A program made the position numbers and the translations under genes. DNA of 28,760 nucleotides from Prevotella sp. UBA5379 (GTDB taxonomy: Bacteria; Bacteroidota; Bacteroidia; Bacteroidales; Bacteroidaceae). A model generated the notes under the pieces. It made no database searches. It was not told the origin of the DNA and was given only the letters and a program-made list of their open reading frames with translations. The stretch spans positions 31,999 to 60,758 of the forward strand of contig DHOX01000065.1 of assembly GCA_002409785.1 (NCBI GenBank), given 5' to 3'. Below, one piece after another: positions 23,735 to 28,760 of the stretch; within the stretch, counting starts at the first letter, position 1; every line of letters starts with the position of its first letter.

Positions 23735-23752
23735 TTAAATTGCTCAATTTAA
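23735..23752. promoter_or_regulatory. Palindrome TTAAATTG-CT-CAATTTAA upstream of the M3 operon
   Basis: This has perfect 8-bp arms with a 2-bp centre. It spans about -41 to -58 relative to the predicted start of the M3 operon. The adjacent upstream gene encodes a Crp/Fnr-family regulator, whose relatives bind symmetric sites of roughly this length. It is a candidate operator. Confidence 0.45.
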
Positions 23753-23803
23753 CATCTATTTCATCCCCTTTGTAAATCATTTTCAGGAAAGAGCATATTT
23801 GGT

Positions 23804-24493
23804 TCAGTTCTGATGATTTCTGTCCATAAGCAGTTTCTCCAGAGCCGGTATGATAATTCTGCCCCGTGAGAGTGTGGCGAGTCCCTGACGACTCAGTCGG
23901 TTCAAGGCACGTGACACGTCTAGCCGGCTCTCATTGAGTTCTCTTGCAAGATCGGCCATCCTGATATAGATCGTTTTGGGGCCTGCAGGCCGGTCGCAGT
24001 GGGATTCTAAAAAACGGGTTATACGATGTTCTATATCCTGAGGGACTCGTTGCCAGGGGCGTCTGGAAAGTTTCTGTGACTGTGCACTGATGATATTAAG
24101 GAGATTAAGGCGGAATATTCCGAATTCTTCAGAGAGTTTCATCACTTCGCCCTTTTCCAGAGTCATCAGGTTTACCTCTGTTTTGCAAATGAAATTCTTG
24201 GTAAAACGCTGGTGAAGTCCGAATAATCTTTCCGGTTGTAACACTTCAGGGGCATTTACTTCCTCTATGAAACGATAGCTGTGGTCATCTGCAGACGATT
24301 CAGCATCAAGAGTGCCGTTCAGTAAGAAATAAAGACGGTCGCACGACTCATTTTCCTTGATCACCCTCTTCCCCTTATTATATTTTAAAAAACCGAAGGG
24401 GGTACGGGTGATAATCAGGGAGAGGTCATCACGGCTGAGGCCTAAAAAGAGGGGCAACTTAAGAAGTTGATCATACACTCTTAGTTCTGCCAT
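23804..24493 (-). CDS. Crp/Fnr-family transcriptional regulator
   Basis: This 229-residue protein has the Crp layout: a cyclic-nucleotide-binding-like beta-roll (about 10-115, with ENESCDRLYFLLNGTLDAESS), a dimer helix (about 120-150) and a C-terminal winged HTH (about 170-225, IRMADLARELNESRLDVSRALNRLSRQGL). It lacks the canonical cAMP-pocket GEL...RxA sequence and the N-terminal cysteine cluster of FNR, so its ligand is unknown. It follows the ApbE gene after a single base, which implies cotranscription. The palindrome at 23735-23752 lies between its end and the M3 operon. Confidence 0.9.
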   Translation of the reverse strand: MAELRVYDQLLKLPLFLGLSRDDLSLIITRTPFGFLKYNKGKRVIKENESCDRLYFLLNGTLDAESSADDHSYRFIEEVNAPEVLQPERLFGLHQRFTKNFICKTEVNLMTLEKGEVMKLSEEFGIFRLNLLNIISAQSQKLSRRPWQRVPQDIEHRITRFLESHCDRPAGPKTIYIRMADLARELNESRLDVSRALNRLSRQGLATLSRGRIIIPALEKLLMDRNHQN

Positions 24494-24494
24494 G

Positions 24495-25547
24495 CTATTT
24501 CTTTTGAGAAGGGGTCAACTGATCATCGAGAATCTTGTTTTTAAGTCCTGGAGAATACCATTCCTTTAATTTCCCATGGCGGTCAGAGTAGATGAAATAG
24601 ACCATAAGTTCCGGATGTTTTTCCAGTACTGTCTTGGCACGGTTTACCCCCAGGACCATGAAGGCTGTAGCGTATGCATCTGCTGTAGCACAGTTCTTGG
24701 CAAGTACAGTTGAGGAAAGCAAACTGTGCTGGACGGGATAACCGGTATGCGGATCAATGGTATGTGCATACTTCCGGCCTCCCTTATAATAAAAATTACG
24801 GTAATTTCCACTGGTAGCCATGGCGATATTCGTTACATTGAGAATACTTTCAATTTGCTGATTCGTGTTCAGGGAGTCATCGGTCGGTTTGGTAACGCCG
24901 ATATGCCAGGGGACCCTTTTCTGGTCAATGCCGCTGGTGACGATTTCTCCACCTATTTCCACGATAAAGTTTTGTATGCCATTCTTTTTCAGGAAGCGGG
25001 CTACAACATCACATCCATAACCCTTAGCAATGCCTGAGCAGTCCAGCATGATGCGGGGATCTTTCTTGATAATCATGCCATTGACAAGTTTGACCTTGTT
25101 GAATCCCACGAAAGTCCTGAGGCTGTCAACAGTCCTTCTGGTAGGAGCTTTCCCTTTCTTGAAACCAAATCCCCAGGTGTTGACGAGAGGAGCAACGGTA
25201 ATGTCGAATGCTCCTCCGGTTTCGGCAGAGACCTGTTCTGCTAAAGAGAATACATCGGTGAACATCTTGTTAAGTTTGACATGCCTGTTTTGGTTGACTT
25301 GTGTGATAATGGATTGTGAGTTAAAAGGGGACAGGGATGCATCCACCTCATGGAGAGCCTCATCGATGCCCGGCTGGAGGTCTTTACTATTTTGATAGGT
25401 GATATGGTACACCGTGCCAAAGATGAATCCGGTATCTTTTTGGTAAGGTGTGGAGCGTTGCTGGCGAATAACATAAACGGTCCCGATAATAAGAAGGATC
25501 AGAAATGGAAGTTGCCATCTCAGTTTTCTGCGATTTTTTTTATCCAT
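24495..25547 (-). CDS. apbE: FAD:protein FMN transferase (ApbE)
   Basis: This 350-residue protein attaches FMN from FAD to threonine residues of target flavoproteins such as Nqr and Rnf subunits, outside the cytoplasm. An N-terminal membrane anchor (about 12-27, QLPFLILLIIGTVYVI) has no lipobox Cys. Core motifs are ETGGAFDITVAPLVNTWGF, CSGIAKGYGCDVVARFL, FIVEIGGEIVTSG and, in the C-terminal half, YAHTIDPHTGYPV with the metal-binding Asp. DAYATAFMVLG follows near the end. No Nqr or Rnf gene is present in the window. It precedes the Crp/Fnr gene by one base. No promoter is evident in the 66 bp upstream, so it may be read through from the DUF6452/DUF6048 pair. Confidence 0.95.
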   Translation of the reverse strand: MDKKNRRKLRWQLPFLILLIIGTVYVIRQQRSTPYQKDTGFIFGTVYHITYQNSKDLQPGIDEALHEVDASLSPFNSQSIITQVNQNRHVKLNKMFTDVFSLAEQVSAETGGAFDITVAPLVNTWGFGFKKGKAPTRRTVDSLRTFVGFNKVKLVNGMIIKKDPRIMLDCSGIAKGYGCDVVARFLKKNGIQNFIVEIGGEIVTSGIDQKRVPWHIGVTKPTDDSLNTNQQIESILNVTNIAMATSGNYRNFYYKGGRKYAHTIDPHTGYPVQHSLLSSTVLAKNCATADAYATAFMVLGVNRAKTVLEKHPELMVYFIYSDRHGKLKEWYSPGLKNKILDDQLTPSQKK

Positions 25548-25613
25548 AGGATTTTATATTTCAGTTGTCATCTTTGTATGGTCTGAGGAAGGGTCCCCTC
25601 TTCCCGATCATCC

Positions 25614-26333
25614 TTAAAATTCGAATATCAGGTTAAAGGTGCCTCCTAGTCTACTTCCGCTCTGCTTGCCGAATCCCGGTACGTACCAGGTGTTACCAAT
25701 AGTCCCGTCATCATGGAACAGGCGTCTGCGGCATCTCACGCTCCATCCTAAGTGCAAAGGACCGGAGATTTTCACATCGACACCTGCCACGGCTTCTAAC
25801 CACTGGTAACGGGCTTTGATGCCATTGGCACTGTATGGCGCAATTTCTCCCCAGACGGGATCTGTCGTTCCCGGACTGTTGACGTCAAACTTATAGGAGG
25901 TGAACGCATAGCGGAACCCTCCATACAGTCTGTAAATATCATGTTTGTTCTTGAGCAGGTTGAAATCCACTCCTATGCGAAAATAGGGAGCACCGGTCTT
26001 ATAGTGCAAATTAGTTGATACATCCTTCGCATCAGCTTTCCCATATCCTATTTCCAGGATAGGAAAATATTTGTCTTTGAGGTCAATCCTTAAAGCCGCC
26101 TCATACTGACCATAATCACTGAGCCACATTTGAGCAGCTCCCAGGAGATCCAAGGTCACTTCAAAGCTGCGGAAAGTAGCCGTAGTGTCTGTTGCAGCCG
26201 TTCTGCCTTTCGGACGGTCGCTCATCTTTCCCGGGGAGTTTTTCTGTTGAGCATACGCTCCAGGGCTCCAGAGGAGCATGAGGCTAATCGTGATAGCGGA
26301 AATAAATATAGAAATGTGGTTGTGAAGCATCAT
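25614..26333 (-). CDS. DUF6048-like outer-membrane beta-barrel protein
   Basis: This 239-residue protein has a Sec signal (about 1-29, ending GAYAQQ). The mature part is rich in alternating hydrophobic strands with aromatic ends and closes with FNLIFEF, a typical beta-barrel C-terminal strand ending in Phe. Segments such as YFRIGVDFNLL, YRLYGGFRYAFTSYKF and YQWLEAVAGVDVKI support a small outer-membrane barrel. I recognise the pattern as DUF6048-like, a Bacteroidetes family without known function. Its start lies 50 bp inside the end of the preceding lipoprotein gene, so the two are probably coupled. Confidence 0.75.
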   Translation of the reverse strand: MMLHNHISIFISAITISLMLLWSPGAYAQQKNSPGKMSDRPKGRTAATDTTATFRSFEVTLDLLGAAQMWLSDYGQYEAALRIDLKDKYFPILEIGYGKADAKDVSTNLHYKTGAPYFRIGVDFNLLKNKHDIYRLYGGFRYAFTSYKFDVNSPGTTDPVWGEIAPYSANGIKARYQWLEAVAGVDVKISGPLHLGWSVRCRRRLFHDDGTIGNTWYVPGFGKQSGSRLGGTFNLIFEF

Positions 26334-26811
26334 AATTCACTTGAGTGTTATGAATGACGATAGAATCAATGGCATGAGTGGTGTAGCTGACTCCTGTAAG
26401 GGTGTGGAAATAGGCTGGATTGCAATCTACTGATTCAAAATGTGCCTGGTTTTCCTTCTTTACGGTTACCGTGTCCGTGAAGGTCTGGCCGCCAACTCTT
26501 ATAATATGGAAATGGAATACGTCCTGATCACCCATGTAACTGACGGGTAACTCAAAGCTGTCTACTTCCACAGCCTTGTTGAGGAGAATGGTGTCCAGAC
26601 CGTCTGAAAGGCGGCTCGTGGTGACAGTAAGCGTATCGGGAAGAGTCTGTACGTCACCTTTCAACTGATATTTCGTATAGACTCTATTTTCATAAGGACA
26701 GTCTAGACTGGAACATCCTGCCAGGGTAAAGCCTGCTAAGAGCATGATCAGGACAAATGCCCGCAGGGACTTCTCTTTAGCATATTTCTTTCTTGTTTTT
26801 CTTGTTTGCAT
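26284..26811 (-). CDS. DUF6452-like lipoprotein
   Basis: This 175-residue protein has a basic N-terminus and a lipobox (LAGFTLAGC, Cys33), so it is a lipoprotein. The mature domain starts SSLDCPYENRVYTKYQLKG and has conserved cysteines (Cys38 and one in VDCNPAYFH) that may pair. It closes with strands ending FYIYFRYHD. It resembles DUF6452, a family of unknown function that I recall beside DUF6048 in Bacteroidetes. The 50-bp overlap with the beta-barrel gene suggests they form a lipoprotein and barrel pair. Confidence 0.75.
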   Translation of the reverse strand: MQTRKTRKKYAKEKSLRAFVLIMLLAGFTLAGCSSLDCPYENRVYTKYQLKGDVQTLPDTLTVTTSRLSDGLDTILLNKAVEVDSFELPVSYMGDQDVFHFHIIRVGGQTFTDTVTVKKENQAHFESVDCNPAYFHTLTGVSYTTHAIDSIVIHNTQVNYDASQPHFYIYFRYHD

Positions 26812-26838
26812 AAATTATTGCCTCTAAAAGGAAATGAT

Positions 26839-26870
26839 CAAACGGGTGTTCCTGTTGGTCCAACCGTTTG
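26839..26870 (-). terminator. Possible terminator after the GT2 gene
   Basis: CAAACGG (26839-26845) and CCGTTTG (26864-26870) form a 7-bp stem around an 18-nt loop that can itself fold (GTTGG/CCAAC). On the minus strand it lies 20 bp after the GT2 stop and is followed by ATCATTTCCTTTT. The long loop makes it a weak terminator candidate, and an operator for the DUF6452 gene is the alternative. Confidence 0.4.
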
Positions 26871-26889
26871 GAGTGATTGGTGTATGCCA

Positions 26890-27858
26890 TTAATCTTTAT
26901 CTTTTAAATGAATTTCCTCTGCGATTTGATAATCATTCCTTTTTGTGTTTTGCCGGCTGATCAAATCCCCTAAAAATCCTGCGAGGAAGAGTTGTGTCCC
27001 CAGTACCATAGTGGTCAGGGCAATAAAGAAATAAGGAGAGTCGGTGATCAGATTGCCATATATTCCTTCATGTAGGGCAACAAGTTTGTCTATACCCAGG
27101 ATGATCAGGGCTATAAAACCGACAAAGAACACGATGGACCCCAGAAATCCGAATACGTGCATGGGCTTTTTGCCAAAATTAGTGAGGAACCAGAGGGTGA
27201 GCAGGTCCAGGTAGCCGTTAAAGAAACGATTGACACCAAACTTGGATTTGCCATATTTTCGGGCGTGATGATGTACCACCTTTTCTCCGATTTTGTCAAA
27301 ACCAGCATTTTTTGCCAGATAGGGTATGTAACGGTGCATTTCACCATAAACTTCAATATTCTTGACGACTACTTTTTTATAGGCTTTCAATCCGCAATTG
27401 AAATCGTGAAGATTGTGGATTCCGCTGATCCACCGTGCTGTAGCATTAAAGAGTTTGGTCGGAATGGTCTTGGATAGGGGATCATAGCGTTTTTTCTTAT
27501 ATCCGGAAACCATGTCGTAATTCTCTTCCGTAATCATCTTGTACAGACCAGGTATCTCTTCCGGAGAGTCTTGCAGGTCCGCATCCATGGTGATCACTAC
27601 GTCACCTTGTGCAACCTTAAATCCACAGTATAATGCAGGACTCTTGCCGTAATTGCGGCGGAAGCGGATGCCCTTTACACAGTCGGACTTTTTCGACAAT
27701 GATTGGATTACTTTCCAGGAATCATCTGTTGATCCGTCGTTGACGAAGATAATTTCATAGGTGTAATGATGGGCATCCATGACTCTAACGATCCAGTTAT
27801 AGAGCTCCGGAAGAGACTCTGATTCATTGTAAAGGGGGATGATGACAGATATATTCAT
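26890..27858 (-). CDS. Membrane-bound GT2 family glycosyltransferase (DPM1/ArnC-like)
   Basis: This 322-residue protein has a GT-A catalytic domain (about 1-220) with ISVIIPLYNESESLPELY at the start, FVNDGSTDDSW, the metal-binding DADLQDSPEEIPG, and RRNYGKSPALYCGFK. Two C-terminal membrane helices (about 235-258 and 277-300) follow. This architecture is shared by polyprenyl-phosphate sugar transferases such as the dolichol-phosphate mannose synthase-like and ArnC-like enzymes, which load a sugar onto undecaprenyl phosphate. The sugar cannot be read from the sequence. It follows the DUF4199 gene after 16 bp. Confidence 0.92.
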   Translation of the reverse strand: MNISVIIPLYNESESLPELYNWIVRVMDAHHYTYEIIFVNDGSTDDSWKVIQSLSKKSDCVKGIRFRRNYGKSPALYCGFKVAQGDVVITMDADLQDSPEEIPGLYKMITEENYDMVSGYKKKRYDPLSKTIPTKLFNATARWISGIHNLHDFNCGLKAYKKVVVKNIEVYGEMHRYIPYLAKNAGFDKIGEKVVHHHARKYGKSKFGVNRFFNGYLDLLTLWFLTNFGKKPMHVFGFLGSIVFFVGFIALIILGIDKLVALHEGIYGNLITDSPYFFIALTTMVLGTQLFLAGFLGDLISRQNTKRNDYQIAEEIHLKDKD

Positions 27859-27874
27859 TTCTTTAAGATGGATT

Positions 27875-28432
27875 TCAATTGTTGTCAGAATGATTATCTT
27901 GTATGTGCGTGTGAGAAACCGGTCGAGCCATGATGGCTGCTATGATCGGACTCGCAATCAATGCTCCGAAGAGTTCAAGGATGAAAAACATAGAAGCCCA
28001 TGCCAGCGGGCTCATCATACTGACGGCCTCCTTAAGTTGCTGGGCCTGTGCGGCATTCAAGTTGTAGACTTTGGCAATGATGGAATAAGATTCATTCCAT
28101 TGCTGCAGAAAGCCGCTGATGTCACCGAATTTGAAATAGAGATACTGTACTACCCCCATGATGAGTGCGGCATGAAAGAAGGTCTCAGCTGTATAGAGGA
28201 GTCCTCTACGAAAAGAGATGACACCATCAAGGGCACCATCTCTGAATCTCTTCAGTCTGAAGGCTACAAAAAAAGGAGTGGCCAGGACGGCCAGGTCTCC
28301 CACGGGAGCCAGCAGGGGCATTCTTACCGCCAGCATCGTACAAAGAAATCCGGCAATCCACAACACGGAGAGAAAGGCTCCATCCTGTCGTGCAAAAGCT
28401 CTTACTTGTGTAATATTTTGCGATGTAATCAT
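27875..28432 (-). CDS. DUF4199-like integral membrane protein
   Basis: This 185-residue protein has about four hydrophobic helices: two near residues 18-55 (FLSVLWIAGFLCTMLAVRM, LLAPVGDLAVLATPFFVAF), one around 83-105 and one around 145-168 (WASMFFILELFGALIASPII). This fits the DUF4199 family, which has no established function. Its gene precedes the GT2 gene by 16 bp, an arrangement that I recall as common in Bacteroidales, so it may support glycolipid or lipid-linked sugar export. A -7 element is at 28572-28579, giving a leader of about 130 nt. Confidence 0.8.
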   Translation of the reverse strand: MITSQNITQVRAFARQDGAFLSVLWIAGFLCTMLAVRMPLLAPVGDLAVLATPFFVAFRLKRFRDGALDGVISFRRGLLYTAETFFHAALIMGVVQYLYFKFGDISGFLQQWNESYSIIAKVYNLNAAQAQQLKEAVSMMSPLAWASMFFILELFGALIASPIIAAIMARPVSHTHIQDNHSDNN

Positions 28433-28571
28433 GTTCGATAATTGTATCTTGTTTGAGAGTGCAATGAAGTAATAGCCTGAGATTGTGGCGGATTAGCCTT
28501 CTTTCTGCAATGGAATAATAGTTTTTCTTTCCATCTGGCAGAATCTTCACTGTGGAGCCTCTTATTTTCTG

Positions 28572-28579
28572 CAAAAATA
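28572..28579 (-). promoter_or_regulatory. -7 promoter element TATTTTTG of the DUF4199-GT2 operon
   Basis: The reverse complement of CAAAAATA fits TAnnTTTG and is followed by CAG. The leader of about 130 nt is long compared with the other operons here. No closer promoter is visible. Confidence 0.45.
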
Positions 28580-28723
28580 CTTAAAATCCTTCATAAAAAA
28601 GAGGGATAGGTGGAAAATTTACTTTTTTTGAATAAACAAAAAGGGTTCAAATAATATTGTTGTTCTTTTAACGATAAGTCAGAATCATAGTCACTGATTC
28701 TCACGACGATAGTCAATTGTGGG

Positions 28724-28736
28724 CGATATGGTGCAT
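28724..28736 (+). repeat. Right-edge copy of the edge repeat (CGATATGGTGCAT)
   Basis: Twelve of 13 bases match the two copies at 1-13 and 24-36, in the same orientation. The sequence just before it, TGTGGG, could be the outer tip of an insertion element, but no transposase gene is visible within the window to test this. Confidence 0.45.
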
Positions 28737-28760
28737 TTTGCTTCTCCATGATCAAAAAAA

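Larger units (their letters stand above)
28433..28760. other. Non-coding right edge with promoter, hairpin and edge repeat
   Basis: No gene is supported in these 328 bp. They contain the leader and promoter of the DUF4199-GT2 operon (to 28579), an A/T-rich stretch (28580-28670), a small inverted repeat GAATCA (28682-28687) / TGATTC (28695-28700), and a copy of the left-edge repeat at 28724-28736. The window ends in an A-run. Confidence 0.4.

Noticed and set aside
25585..25606. Small GC-rich stem between the DUF6048-like and apbE genes
   Set aside because: The pairing is imperfect and no T-run follows on the transcribed strand, so I do not call a terminator.
1..28760. Search for tRNA, rRNA, CRISPR, prophage, toxin-antitoxin or restriction genes
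   Set aside because: Reading both strands I found no supporting sequence for any of these.

Overview
The window reads as a chromosomal segment of a Bacteroidales bacterium, probably Prevotella-like (the family assignment is an inference). The evidence is the repeated Bacteroidetes -7 element TAnnTTTG in front of many genes with no clear Shine-Dalgarno sequences, a hybrid two-component system, and several protein families largely confined to Bacteroidetes (those resembling DUF4230, DUF4738, DUF6048, DUF6452 and DUF4199). Both edges carry a short direct repeat (CGAAATGGTGCAT, 12 of 13 conserved at the right edge), which may mark insertion-sequence ends or an assembly break. I see no tRNA, rRNA, CRISPR array, prophage or intact transposase.

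Region 1 (1-13,615, all plus strand) is a regulatory and carbohydrate block. It holds an orphan LuxR-type response regulator, a LacI-family repressor with a possible operator over its own promoter, a 1,379-residue hybrid sensor/AraC regulator, a GH31 enzyme with a PA14 insert (likely alpha-xylosidase), a GH2 enzyme (likely beta-galactosidase) and a Bcr/CflA-type MFS exporter. The GH31 + GH2 pair is the side-chain-removing half of a xyloglucan-type locus. No SusC/SusD pair and no endo-glycanase is present, so this looks like a detached periplasmic trimming module. Inverted or direct repeats sit in front of the GH31 and MFS genes.

Region 2 (13,668-15,777) holds two overlapping DUF4230-like envelope proteins on the minus strand and a divergent small lipoprotein.

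Region 3 (15,843-18,699) is a housekeeping divergent locus: a TPR membrane protein and lumazine synthase (ribH) to the left, recF and a DUF721/DciA-like gene to the right.

Region 4 (18,742-23,681, minus) is a tightly overlapping four-gene operon: M3 peptidase, dCMP deaminase, S41 protease and 5-formyltetrahydrofolate cyclo-ligase. An 18-bp palindrome lies just upstream of its promoter.

Region 5 (23,804-28,432, minus) holds a DUF4199 membrane protein and GT2 glycosyltransferase, then a DUF6452-like lipoprotein and DUF6048-like outer-membrane protein, then ApbE flavin transferase and a Crp/Fnr regulator.

Most of the window is ordinary core genome. I did not find a convincing new defence or mobile system. 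The points worth a second look are candidate cis-regulatory repeats, the detached GH31/GH2 module, and the paired unknown envelope proteins.
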